Positions 32,711 through 44,737 of a stretch of DNA of 64,000 nucleotides are shown here, one piece after another; position 1 is the stretch's first letter; each line of letters begins with the position of its first letter. This DNA comes from Diplolepis rosae. Its lineage: Eukaryota > Arthropoda > Insecta > Hymenoptera > Diplolepididae. The position numbers and the translations under genes were made by a program. Under the pieces are notes generated by a model. It saw nothing but the letters and a program-made list of their open reading frames with translations, did no database searches and was not told where the DNA came from. Where the stretch lies: the NCBI GenBank assembly GCA_030998225.1, contig JAPYXD010000259.1:2852001-2916000 (forward strand), in the 5' to 3' direction.

Positions 32711-35384
32711 TTTCGTAAAAACCCTTTTTTCGGACTCAGGGGGTCTCAAAACGTAAAGATTTGATGAAATTTTCGAAAGTCATTTTTCACATAAAACCAA
32801 TACCTTCTCATCCATGATGAGAATGTAAAAAATATAAATAGAAAAAAAAAATTATTTGATTGTGCAGATTTCAACGGCTTCTTTATGATTGAATTGCATC
32901 AAGTAATTTATAAACGCCATATTAAAATGTTCTAAGAGCATTAAATAATCATAGAAAACATATAAACATTTTACAATTTCATTTTACAATTTTCTTCAGC
33001 TAGTAAATCTGCGATAATTAAAGGACTTATTTTATGATAATGTAAAATGTTTATATGTTTTCTATGATTATTTAATGCTCTAAGAACATTTTAATATGGC
33101 GTTTATAAATTACTTGATGCAATCCAATGATAAAGAAGCCATTGAAAGCCGCACTATCAAATAATTTTTTACATTCTCATCATGGATGAGAAGGTATTGG
33201 TTTTATGTGAAAAATGACTTTTGAAATTTTTATCAAATCTTTACGTTTTGAGACCCCCTGAGTCAGAAAAAACGGTTTTTACGAAAGTGTCTGTCTGTCT
33301 GTCTGTCTGTAGGTCGCGTGCGACTTAACTCTCGATAGAATTATCAGATTGAATTGAGCTTTGGGACACTTTATCGGAGCCGAAAAAGTAAGGACAAGTT
33401 CGTTAACCAGCCACATCCAATCAAAATTGAGGGATTGAGCACTACTTTTGTGTTTTTGAAAATAATTTTTTGAAAAAATCTAAAAATTCAATACTGGTTT
33501 TTGATAGTGCTCATAAATCTCTACAAATTATCCTGATAACATTTTTTGATTAAATCAAAATTAGAAATGTTACAGCATATTCAAATTCGAAAAAAGTCAA
33601 TATCAAAATTCCATTTTCCAGTTAAATTATACGAGATACGAAAAAACGTTATGATACAATATTATTTTCTACATAAAGTCCTACAAATTTGAATTGTAAC
33701 ATTTTTTCATAAGATGTATATTTTTCTTTTTAATTCAAAAAAAAAATATTGAAAATCCAAAATTCAATTTTTTAACAATAATATGTAAAATACGAGAAAA
33801 ACGTAGGAATACAAAGTTGTTCGTTTCAAAAAGATCTACAAATTTTGTCTGACGTAGTTTCTGATAAAACATATATTTTTCGTTTCAATTCCAAAAAATA
33901 CGTTTAAAATTCAAAAAAACCATTTTTTTGACAAAATATGTGAGATACAAAAAAAATGTTTATATGGAAAATTGTTTGCCTAAATGAGGGTTACAAATTC
34001 TCATTAAGACATTTCGGGGCAGGATGTATATTTTATGTTTTGATTTTTAATATTAAAAAAATTCGATTTTTTTCACCAAAATATGTGAGTTACGAAATAA
34101 GCGTTGTTTTGCAAAATCATTTCCTTAAATTAGTTCAACGATTGTTTTTTCTTTTTGAGAGATTTGGAAAAAAATAAATTATTTTTATCATGTAATTTAT
34201 TAAAAAGTGACTGAAATGTATACAGAAAATCGAGCGCGAAGCGCGAGCGTCATGATGAGAATGTGTTCCTTAAGGCTGATAGAGCCTTAAGTAAATTGAA
34301 TTTCCTGTTTCACTTAAATTCAAAAAGAAATAGAGGGACTTTGAGAAAATGTGTAATTCACATCATCTGTAATATAATTATAAAATTAATTTGAGCTTCA
34401 GTATCAAATTATAAGAAATAAACTTAAATGTTTGCGGAGAGCACAAGACCGAGCGCGAAGCGCGACGTTCAAAAATTCCGGTGCGCGAAGCGCGACGTTC
34501 AAATCGCGCGCCCTAGGCTCGCTCAAACTTGCGAGCTGCGCGCGAAGCGCGCGATGAGAATGTGCCCGCGAAGCGGGAAGATTTTTTTTTCTATTTATAT
34601 TTTTTTTTCTTGCGCTTCATTTTAAAATTTTTCATCTTATCTTTAGAAAAGTTTTGTCCCTACTTTACAGAGAAGATCCCGTAATTTTTTCAATCCTTAT
34701 AAAAAATATTTTGGGGATACAATTGTGTCTTTATCTTTTTGTATTACTGCGAAATCATGCCTTTTGTGACCACTACCGGGACCAAATATTTTTTTTTTCA
34801 ATCAGCTGTAAAATGACAGTTTCGTGCTATGTATTATCGACCATTTTTATTTATCGAGTACTTCTCTATAATTAATATTTAAGCTTTTAAAAAATCAAAA
34901 ACTACAAAAATCTTAATTTTTACATAAAATTGATGCTTGCGACCTCTACATTTTTTTTTTAATCTGAAAAAATTAGGTAAGTATTTTCTCACCTACAGAA
35001 ACCAATTGTCGCGAAACGGCCGCGGACAAACAAAAAAAAGTTTTTTGTGAAACACCCTACTGTATATATATGGTGTGTTCTCTCACGTCTCCGTGACAAT
35101 TAATAAAAATATTATACCGTTATTATAGGAATTAAGCATTAACAGTTTTTATAAAAAGAAGAATAAACCATTGTATCGAAAATGTAGACAGCTGGTAAAA
35201 TATGAATCATTGTTATACTAAGTAATGGCAGACCTTAAAACTAACAAGATTAAACAAATTGCAATAAATTAACTTGACTGACAGTTCTATTATCAACTAG
35301 TTTTTTTTTATTGAAAATGTAATTAACTTTAAAGCTAAAAGAAACTATTAGTCAGATCGATAACCATTATCGCATTTGCAAATT

Positions 35385-35582
35385 GGGCCATGATGTGTGA
35401 TTCACCATAAGGTTGCCAAGGCAACACCCAACCACCCACTGATTACGAATTTTGGAAAATGGATCAATAACTACTTATTAACTGGGCTATGATGCGCGAT
35501 TCACCATAAGATTTCCAAGGTAACACCCAACCACCCATCGATTATAAATTGGCGGAATTCAATCACGGAAAGTCAGTCTGAT
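35385..35582 (+). repeat. Two 99-bp tandem units
   Basis: Units start at 35385 and 35484. Shared words are ATTCACCATAAG and AACACCCAACCACCCA. The first unit also has the small palindrome GGTTGCCAAGGCAACACC. Confidence 0.8.
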
Positions 35583-36844
35583 CTTCACCACCGAACTCTA
35601 CCTATAACATCTAGACCACGCCGCGACGATAGTGATCAATATCTCTCAAATTATTAATAATATCAGAAAAGTAAATCCGGAATCATCATCGGAAAATTGG
35701 ATCAACTAAAGTTATTAGTGAGGAAGTACCTGCAACCCCTCAGACTCCGTCGCCCTGGTTTCGCAGCTGGAAACTACCGCTTTGGGAAGCTTATCTTGTG
35801 TATCAATTTGTAAAAATTTGGGTTTCTCCTCTAGGAACCCGAAAGAAGAAGAAGATTTCTGCAAATTGCCAAATCGGTTTGACTAAAATCAGTGAATTGT
35901 ATTACTATTCTTAAAATTTCCAATCTGTTAGTTGTCAGTTCTGCTATAATTATAAATCACATCCTTGTCTTTAATTTGTATGTGAAAAATATATATATAT
36001 ATATGTCTTTAATTGTTTTCCTTAATTTTATTAATTTATTGAGTAACCTTTTGTTCCCGTTCCCTTAGCTTGAAACCTTGTGTTTCATAAATAAAACGGG
36101 AGAGTGTAAAATAGAAATTGAATTGGCACTGTTTAATCCTTCGGGACGTGACAGTTCCATGGTAAATCGGATGGGTTCAGGACTCCACGTTTCCGATTTA
36201 CTTGAAATTTTAAGGATTGATAGACTAACATAAATAATGAAGAAACCCAAAATTTGAGATTATTTCATGCATTATTTAAAAAGTTATAGGATAAAAAAAG
36301 AAAAAAATGTTGTTGTTCTTTTTTAATTATTTAAAAACTGAAACTAGGAAAAATTCTGAAAAAAATTACACAAACCTATTATTAGATAGCCGATTTAGTA
36401 GTATTTTTGGGAAAATTCTTCACTTCAAATTTAATAATAAAAAAAAATGTTTTTTCGAAACAAATTGATTTTTTGAAAAAACGCCATCTTTGAAAAATCC
36501 GAAAAAATGCATAGTGATAGCTCCAAGTATTATGCAAATTTTAGGTATTTAAATAAGGTGCGCACTCTAAGTTTGCGCGAAATATGAATTTTTTTGTAAA
36601 GTGATGCGCGTGGAATCACGATCTTCGATCGACGGCGTCGAGCGCGACTTCCCCTAATACTGTATTACTGCCTACTTTTTCGAGAATGTTATTATGAAAA
36701 AGTGATGGGAAGTGATTATTCATTGCTTATATTATGTATATGTTAATGTTAATATATTATGTTCACATGAATTTACATCTTACCGCTTCTGTTACGTAAT
36801 ATGTGCCACAAATGTCATTAACTTTGAAAATTTCATTTGAAATA

Positions 36845-37634
36845 TTACAATTTAATTTTTCTCGACGTAGAGCTATTCGAAAACGTTCTGATTTCGAGAG
36901 TGTTATTATCGAAGGGCGATGCAGAGTGAATGGAAATTGTTCCTTTAATTGTTTTACATTTCGCAAACCTAATTTTCAAGAACTCATCTCCACTTTCATA
37001 ATCGCTCCTTAAACATGAAAAGACGTTCAAGTTTTTCAAATTTTCTACTGCTCACTCATAAAGTTTTTGAGCGGTCAAAATTTCGTTTTTGATGCCAGAT
37101 TGTAAACAGGATCGTCTAGCTATCCGTTTTAAAGTTCCTCCGACACCGTCGCAGGCTCCTTTTCCATGACCTGTTGCATAAAAATGCCGTTCTCCCGCAA
37201 CTCCAAAATTTATTAAGTGATCCGATAAATTGATAAATTTTTTTTTTGTTTTTGTTCTGTTGATGTGCTCCATCAGAAAAATGTTTAATTCTCTCAACGA
37301 CTGTGAAATTTTGTTTCAAAAATGCAACCAATTTTTTTGTAAACATGTGTACTGCATTCGTGTTATGGTTGAGGCAATCCGATATGCCAACATAAGATAC
37401 ATGTTCTATTTTATTAGTTTTATTATTTTTGTGATAAATAACAAACGGGTGAACCGTTGCCTGATTATTATTCCAGTGGAAACCTTGAACGGATTCCTGA
37501 ACAACAAACGCGAAATTTTCTGAAAAATCCAGAGTAACGACGAAATTGACAGTTTTCAAATTATCTTTGGCACTTCTGAAAGCAGTAAGATGTAAATTCG
37601 TGTGAACATAATATATTAATATTAACATGCACAT
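36845..37634 (-). pseudogene. Transposase-like pseudogene in palindrome loop
   Basis: Minus strand: NFVVTLDFSENFAFVVQESV, GFHWNNNQATVHPF, YVGISDCLNHNTNAV and IKHFSDGAHQQNKNKKKIYQF. After a frameshift near 37200 come HFYATGHGKGACDGVGG and TLKRIARR. The combination VDFSENY, SAHW, SDxLxHD, FSDGxxxQ and SHGKGxxDGxGG is one I recall from a recurrent invertebrate DDE-type transposon protein family whose name I cannot give with confidence. The acidic residues in LDFSEN, SDCLNH and FSDG are candidate catalytic positions. The frameshift and further stops mean it is not functional. Confidence 0.65.
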
Positions 37635-38235
37635 AATATAAGCAATGAATAATCACTTCCCATCACTTTTTCATAATAACATTCTCGAAAAAGTAGACAG
37701 TAATAGAGTATTAGTGGAAGTCGCGCTCGACGCCGTCGATCGAAGATCGTGATTCCACGCGCATCACTTTACAAAAAAATTCATATTTCGCGCAATTTTC
37801 GAGTGCGCACCTTAATTAAATACCTAAAATTTGCATAATACTCGGGGCTATCACTATGAATTCTTTCAGATTTTTCAAAAATGGCTGTTTTTCAAAAAAT
37901 CAATTTGTTTCGAAAATTTTTTTTTTTATTATTAAATTTGGAGTAAAATTTTTTCCCATAAATACTATTACATCGGCCATCCAATAATACGTCTGTGTAT
38001 TTTTTTTCAGAATTTTTCCTATTTTCAGTTTTTAAATAATTAAAAAAGAACAAAAACATTTTTTTCTTCTTTTATCCCATAACTTTTTAAGTAATGCATG
38101 ACATACTCTCAAATTTTGAGTTTCTTCATTATTTATGTTAGTCTATCAATCCTTAAACTTTCAAGTAAATCGGAAACATGGAGTCCTGAACCCGTCCGAT
38201 TTGCCATGGAACACACCATATATAGGGCGTCCCAT

Positions 38236-38893
38236 TTAAATCGATAGATCTAAATATGCCCTAAAATACGCCACTTGCAAAAAATGGTTTTGACCAAAAT
38301 TTTTAAATGGAAACTCCTATTTTTGACACCGGATTCGAAAAGAGCAGGAAATTTTACGTTAGAAATGATATTTTTACATTTGTTATTGTGACCTTAAAAA
38401 GATACAATCAAGATCAAATTGTTAAAAATTACTAGTTCTAGTTGAAAAGCTATCCGTTCTCTTCTTACTGATTCTGATAGAACTACATCTAAGTGGTATT
38501 TTAAGGTGTTCCTGCTCGTACGCGTATGGCAAGAATAGACTAGTTGTCCAAAATAGCAACGACAAAAATAAGAATTCCTCTTTACGCCAATTTCAAATTA
38601 AAGAAGGAATAAGAGGACACCCCCCCATATCCTTTTTCTTTCAGGGCGTCCCAAGGATCTTTTTCCCTTTGAATAAATTCAAGAGTCCTTGTTCTCTCAC
38701 CTGGAATAGCTTTTTTCAGTTTGAAAGAGGGAAAGGGGGCGGGGGATACGACAATTGAAAACAAATTCGAGATAATTTTCGATGGTTCTAAATTTAACGG
38801 TTTGGAGCCTCCATGCATTATTTTTTAAATAAAATTTACATTAAAGCTTTTCTCTTTGGCGTGTTTTGAATTTAATTTAAAATAAATAAATTC
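38236..38893 (+). other. Intron 3, no gene recognised
   Basis: AT-rich sequence. A minus-strand open frame at 38582-38818 has no known motif and biased composition, so it is not called. Confidence 0.35.
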
Positions 38894-39112
38894 AGGGTAA
38901 GAAGACCGGTTATTGGCACTGGTATTAATTGTTCCCACCCTCCTCTGATTTTACCCAAACAATAAAAAGGTTCTAATATTTATCATATTACGCTTACAGA
39001 AGAATAGTTTGAATAGAGTACGTTGATTATTTGTAATTTTTTATTGTTCAAAGCAAATGAGAGGGGGTACTACTGACTGGCGTCAGCTCTAACAACTGGT
39101 GTTCTTACCCTG
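38894..39112. mobile_element. Short MITE with CAGGGTAAGAA ends
   Basis: The left end CAGGGTAAGAAGACCGGTTA is matched by the complement of AACTGGTGTTCTTACCCTG at the right. Length 219 bp, no coding capacity. No clear target duplication. It lies about 100 bp upstream of exon 4. Confidence 0.7.
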
Positions 39113-39211
39113 TATAGTCGTACGTTACACTTATCGGTACTAAATTTATAATTAATGAGCTAACAAAAACACTCATGGAAGATAATAAAAATCGTGTTTC
39201 GAATGTTTCAG

Positions 39212-39319
39212 TGTGATCATACACTCATTAAGGATGTTTATAAGGGTATTACATGTACTGGAGGATATTTTTGGCTTCTGCCTTCAAAGTTCTCTGCGCA
39301 ACAAATACAGGAAAATCCT
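39212..39319 (+). CDS. Protease-like gene, exon 4
   Basis: 36 codons between acceptor GAATGTTTCAG and donor CCT|GTAAGT, phase 0 both sides. It opens CDHTLIKDVYKG and has ITCTGGYFW. The two Cys correspond to the Cys168-Cys182 disulphide of chymotrypsin-fold domains. The long preceding intron made it easy to miss, but phase and domain order fit exons 3 and 5. Confidence 0.75.
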
Positions 39320-39484
39320 GTAAGTACAATAATTTACAATGAATCATGTCGAATTGTTCAAGTAATGTTAACATGAATTTTACTTGAATTACAATTATAT
39401 GCACACAATGAAAAATTAATTACTATCTGCGTTTGTTGTTTGATAGCAAGTCCAAAATTAAAATATTTTGATACATTATTCCAG

Positions 39485-39649
39485 GATCGGATAACGGGCT
39501 TTCTATTATATTCTGGACAACTGCTTCAGGGAATAGGTTTAAAATCTATTATTGACAAAGATGGAATCCATATTGACATGTATGCACGAGTTAACCAGTA
39601 TTTGGTAAATCGAATACCAACGACCAATAGGGATTTACTGGAACACTGA
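39485..39649 (+). CDS. Protease-like gene, exon 5 (C-terminus)
   Basis: Begins after ATTATTCCAG and runs 54 codons to TGA at 39647-39649. DRITGFLLYSGQLLQGIG occupies the place of GDSGGPL...LxGIxS, so the catalytic Ser position is Ile. The Cys191-Cys220 disulphide is lost (no Cys in the exon). DMYARVNQYLVNRI matches the terminal DVYTRVSxYLDWI helix of S1 domains, followed by an 11-residue polar tail. The assembled product is a secreted, apparently non-catalytic serine-protease homologue of about 294 residues. Such proteins act as cofactors in insect immunity or as venom components; which applies here is not visible. Confidence 0.8.
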   Translation, partial: DRITGFLLYSGQLLQGIGLKSIIDKDGIHIDMYARVNQYLVNRIPTTNRDLLEH

Positions 39650-40419
39650 ACAAAATGGTTTCAGTAATTTTACTCAACGTTGGATTGAAGTTGGAACACG
39701 TGGCAAAGCGTAAAATTATTTAATATTAATGTAATTATTTGTAAGGCACCAAGTGTTCGAAAATGAATCACAGTTTCGCAGATTTCTGGATGCAAGGAAC
39801 GTATGGTTTTTTTTGTATGCATAACAAATTTCTGCATTGGTTGAGAATAATTGCTCATAAAAGCACAATTACAACATTCCAAATTTTATTAACTGTAATC
39901 TCAATTACTTTCCCAGCACCGTATGTTTTATTTCTATTGAATGCTTCAGTTTATTTTTTTATTAAAAATATTGCCGCTATACGGGAATTCCATAATTCGC
40001 ATTCTCATATCATGCATTACACTCATATGATGTGTTTTGCGAAGAAAAATTCATGGCATTCAATCTCATGGGTTTATGAAGGATAATAACAATTTGGAAT
40101 TAAGAGTACGGAGTACGCCGTACGTACGATTTATTGTCTCTATTATCTTAATCCACTACCAGCTTTTGGGTTCAACTTCGAGCTGGCCGACAAAAATTTG
40201 GGACGATTCGTCTTAAAGCATATATGCATATGTGCAGTCTTCGTGGACTTCGCACATGTAGGGATGAACATTTTTTATTAACCTCGAAGTCATAAAATTT
40301 TGGTCTGTCCCAAGGGTTTTCTGTATTTCAATTTCATACCGAACTGAGGTACAAAAGTTTCGCCGCTTGAAGCGGGCGGTATGAACATTTCGCCCGATTT
40401 CGTCGCCGAGGCGCAATTG
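39650..40419 (+). other. Downstream of protease-like gene
   Basis: Presumably 3' untranslated region and flank. A plus-strand open frame of 107 codons (39763-40086) is Phe/Ile/His-rich, has no recognised domain, and is not called. Near 40110 is the palindromic word GTACGCCGTACGTAC. GC content rises between 40340 and 40420. Confidence 0.35.
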
Positions 40420-42148
40420 CACGGAAAAATAGTATAGCTGTTCGAGCTATACCGGTATATAGTGTCTCGACCCATGCGGTATAGGTGAGACAACTATACT
40501 GGTTTGCCGCGCGACCTATACATTGCTTCGCATGCACGCGACTCTAACCTCGAAATGAGAACACTGAAAATACAATTTAGGTATAACACCCATAATTCTA
40601 GCTGATAGAGTTAAAAAGTATCGCTGGATTTCGTTGAGCTAGAAATTTATCTGTACGAGCTACACTTTCTAGCAGAGAAGTTATAGCTGTGATGACTAAA
40701 TGGTTTTAGTTGCTTTAGCCAAACTTTTCTTCTAAAAGAGTAAAGATGCCATCTAGGCGTAGCACCTAAACTGACTAGCTGTAACCTTGCAGCTAAGTTA
40801 TATAGGTGTGATTGTTAGACATTCTGTCAATTTGGACTAAGAATGGTAGTGATAATTTTTTAGCAATCACCAATAGATTTCTAGCTGCGTTGGGTAATAA
40901 ATTTAGGTACTACTTTTATATTGTTTTCATGCGGTCTATAGCTAGTTTAGCAGATTTTAGGGTTTTTTTTCAATAGAAGAAGCAAGTTTATAATCTAAGA
41001 ATTCTTTTTATTATTCATATTGGAATAGAAAATACACAAAAAAAACATAGATCACAGAATATGATGCAAACTAACGTACTGATTGCCATCGAAACCTTTA
41101 CAAAATAATACTGGATGGTAATCGAGTAGCTTCGTAACAAGTGTAGCTTTCAAATTTGAAGTCATAATGAACAACATAAGCATGGTAGTGAGTGGAATAT
41201 GAAAGGACTGACAACAATTTGTACACGATACAAATTTCACTTTTAGAATTAACCAACAAAGATACAATTAAACCAAATTGGGGTCCTTCATCTGAGTCAG
41301 ATCCCACCACCACACACGTGTCGTTCTGATATCGCGTACCCTTGAAAGTAATATGTTTTACTTGCAATGTCTCATCATTACGAAATCCACAAGGAAGTAA
41401 AAGCGGGTCAACATAAGAAAAACATTCAGGACCCACATCTAAGACGGTTGATAGTCCTTTCTTCATCAGGAGCCTATGAGCCACGCGAAGTTGTTCTTTA
41501 ACAGATAAGGTATAAGCAATATTGCGACGAGAAGCAGTCCCCCGAGAATCTTGAACAGATGGTTGGTGATTAGCTTCGAATCTATCACAAGCAAAATTTG
41601 TGGGACAACCAGACATTTTTATAATCGTGGGATAATGCACCATTAAATGATGTTTTGGCTTAAGTGTATCATTGAACAACTGTGTATAGATTCGGTGATG
41701 TTCAGAAATTTTTCTTGAAAGTGAAATAAGCGATTCTTCCTGTATATGTCGAGACAACACAATATCAATAATATCCCGAAGAATCAAATAAAATAGCCAT
41801 ACAGGATCAGTTTCAAGCACAAGGTCACCAACAAGATGAGTGCAAGTACGAACAAATGTTCGCATTTCATTTGCAGTCATTTTTATAGGTTTTTCTTTGA
41901 GAGAATGTTCTTTGAACTGCACAGGTTTATTGGAAATACTGGATCCATAATTGAAAGCAATTATTCTAAAATTGAGAGTTTCAGTGGTAAAGTATTTTTT
42001 AATGAATATTAAATCATATAATACATGCTGCATGTCATAGATACAAACTCCGTCAAAGATGTCATGCATTATGTCTACACTTGGGTTAGCTGTAGGCTCA
42101 AAATTATCAATAGATTTTAAAACTGAACGACCGTTGTGTGACGTCTAA

Positions 42149-44737
42149 GGTCACACAAGTTTTAAATTGTCTGAAGGACAATTTAAAAAGTAGTATTTTG
42201 AGTCTAGAGTTTTCACTCTAATAACTCAGGAACGAATTTAAAATTAATTTGGCAGTTGGAATAAAGTAAAAACTTCTTTCTTATCCTAGGGGAATTATTT
42301 TCATAATTTGAAAGAAAGGAAGTGAGGATTCAAACAAAATTGCACATCGCATAGATGGAGCACACCAGATTGTTTGAATTCTCAGGGATAGGTTAAGGAA
42401 GGAGAGCTATGAATATTGATACCAGATTGGTTACTGGCACCCAAATATTCATATGGAGGAGTATATAATATAATGTGCAAAATACAGATTGAGAGAAAGT
42501 TAGATAGCAAAAATTGAATTAACTTACTTTTATTTAGTCTTTCAACTTAATCCTTTAGAATTGGTCCCTTGGAAAATCGATGGCTGGAACCTGATGACTT
42601 TAATATAGTGCTGAGCAGTTTAGTATATTATGACCGAACGCGACTGATTCGACCGGAAAATTGAATGTAACTTGGTGAAATTTTTACTAACTAGATTTGT
42701 TGTTTTATTTAAAATTTGCCTTCAAGAGGAACTTTTATAGAAATATTGTAGAGAGAAAAAAAAGGAACTTAACGGAACTTAACGGAACTTGTGTGGAACT
42801 GAACGGAACTTGTGTGGAACTGAACGGAACTTGTGTGGAACTGAACGGAACTTGTGTGGAACTGAACGGAACTTGTGTAAAAAAAAATGAAAATGCATAG
42901 CTTTTATGTATTCTCATCTTTTCCCTTTCTACTTGAAAATCTTTCAGGGGAGTTGAAAAAACTAGTTTTAGTTGTCTGATTGGTTGGCTGTCTATAGTGA
43001 CATAGTTACGCCCCCGCAATAGTCGACGAAAATCTTAAGGGCTGACCCATTGGGTTGGGCCTTGTAGGAGTTTCCAAACTTTTCCAGATTCATCGATTTC
43101 CCAAGAGATTGCGCTACATGTATATTATAAAATAAAATACTTTAAAAATTAATTATTTAAACAATTATGTTTACAGATTTCATAATTTTTAACTAAACGA
43201 AGAGTCAGACTATAATATCTTTCACTTATATCCTAAATTAACTTACAAAATCGTGAATTTACATTAAATTAGTCATGTTTCAATTTCAAATTCAAAAGAA
43301 ACATTATTGCTTAAGATTAATACATATTTCAAAGTTAGTTTTCTAAATTATTCTTATTAACCGTTAAATGTTTTGTTTAAATATATATAATTTTTACATT
43401 TGGGAAGATAAATTTATATATAAGTTTTATCTTACTGAAATTCATTTCTGAAGATATAAGTACTAATTCTAAAATCTGACTTTGAATTTAATTTTCTATT
43501 GCTTTATTTTAACATTTTTATTTGTACGTAATGATGTTATAATTTAACATTTAAAACAAATTATTTTGATTTGAAGGTTGCGTGCAAAATTACTAATAAA
43601 ATATATATCTGATTACATGATGGCGTCGGTAAAACAGGACATTACTATTACTCAAAATTCTGAATAACATTGGTTTAGTTGCATTATTAATTATCTAATA
43701 CAATTATATTTCTGAATGTTAATTACGAATTAGTTTGGAGTTTTTGTAATACAGCTTGATTTAAGATTTTATGAAGTTTGAAATATGATTGTAAAGAATA
43801 AATGTATATTTTTATGAAAGTAAAATAGTTTGGTTTATTAAATTACTATTGAAAATAAATATGAAATATATTCAATTATCAAATAAATTGATGTTTGGAT
43901 TTATTAGATTTAATTTAAAATACAAGGGGAAATGTATGAAGAATTTTCAGTAATTTATAACCTGGTATTTTACCTTCTTAAATAACTTTCCGTAAATTAT
44001 CATGTCGGTAAAGTAGATCCCTGATAATTAACAACTTTTAAATAAATTGCTATTAGTTTACATTCTATAAGTTTCAAATGTTAGTTCAAAAATAAAATAG
44101 ATGCAAGTTGCATTTCTCTTATTAGTCGAAATAATTTCTTTTCCCATTCATAGCATACTGAATAATATTAAAAGTAATTTTAATTTCTTATTTAATTTAA
44201 TTATTTTATAAAATATTATTTTCGAAAGTTTTATTTTCTATGTTGAATAGGCCTGAGATCTTATCTAGACAGAGAGTGCACTTTGTATCTATTTGTCTTT
44301 TCATGGGCGGGGTACCAGCGCGGTCCCTTTTGAGTGACAGCCTAAGCTGTTTATGATTTCCTGTAATGGCTAAATACTGGACTATTTACTACTTGTATTT
44401 GTTTGGAGTTTTATGAATTTATCTTGTTAGAGGCTGGTAGACGTTTGTATTTGAAAAGGAAATACGATTGTGGGCGACGCGTTTTGGTCGAAATATAGAG
44501 GTACAAAGTTTATTATATTTTATGATAATCTAAGTAAATTTTCGGTATTCATATTGGTGCAGCTGCGTTTCGAATTTATCTCGAAAGGTTTCTAGTCTTA
44601 GCTATTTACAAAAGATTGAGAAATTCGTCGAAAGATATAAAATAATTTATAATGTAAAACCGCTCTTAAAATTTGGAGAAATAGTAAAGAAAAATAAGAT
44701 TCAGAGAAAAAAGAAAGTAAGTAATTTCAGAAGACGT
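42149..44737. other. Intron or insertion within transposase gene
   Basis: GACGTC occurs at both edges (about 42145-42150 and 44734-44739). A donor GAC|GTCTTC and acceptor CCTTAG|ACG would splice in frame on the minus strand, but the donor is weak. Near the left edge are two hairpins: TTGTGTGAC/GTCACACAA and TTTTAAATTGTC/GACAATTTAAAA. The interior holds the 21-bp minisatellite and AT-rich sequence; no gene is seen. Confidence 0.45.
42764..42878 (+). repeat. 21-bp minisatellite
   Basis: About four and a half copies of GGAACTTGTGTGGAACTGAAC, preceded by two shorter GGAACTTAAC units. The unit is a multiple of three, so it creates open frames on both strands that look like repetitive proteins; these are not called as genes. 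Confidence 0.9.

Larger units (their letters stand above)
30478..35062. mobile_element. Giant palindromic element (repeat Y), ~4.6 kb
   Basis: Left arm (30478 to about 32970) and right arm (about 33030 to 35062) are reverse complements along their length. Matched landmarks: 30553-30594 with 34935-34976, the CAGA array at 32655-32710 with the TCTG array at 33290-33310, and the GCGCGAAGCGCG clusters at both sides. The centre is near 32990-33020. The left arm carries a private TTAA insertion (31171-31833). A single right-type arm recurs at 60245-61665 inside another element. No transposase is visible. Outer ends contain ACCCTGTATA-like and CACCCTACTGTATA sequences. Confidence 0.85.
35063..38235. 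mobile_element. DNA transposon with ~630-bp inner inverted arms
   Basis: The outermost GTATATATATGGTGTGTTC (about 35062-35082) is matched by the complement GAACACACCATATATAGGGC near 38210-38230. Inside, arms at about 36155-36790 and 37580-38215 are near-perfect reverse complements (for example GATCTTCGATCGACGGCGTC in the left arm). The loop between the arms holds a transposase-like pseudogene. The 35063-36154 part has no matching partner on the right, so the two inverted-repeat systems may belong to nested elements. Confidence 0.65.

Noticed and set aside
32471..32764. Open frame with RHTDRQTDRRTDRQTDR
   Set aside because: Translation of the CAGA microsatellite inside repeat Y.
36803..37012. 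Plus-strand open frame of 69 codons
   Set aside because: Antisense shadow of the transposase-like pseudogene.
38582..38818. Minus-strand open frame of 78 codons
   Set aside because: No motif, low-complexity composition, isolated in a transposon-rich intron.
39763..40086. 107-codon plus-strand open frame after the protease-like gene
   Set aside because: Phe/His/Ile-rich, no domain, no splice or start context; probably untranslated sequence.
42697..43019. Open frames encoding repeated LNGTCVE on one strand and FSSTQVP on the other
   Set aside because: Created by a 21-bp minisatellite, open on both strands, so not a gene.
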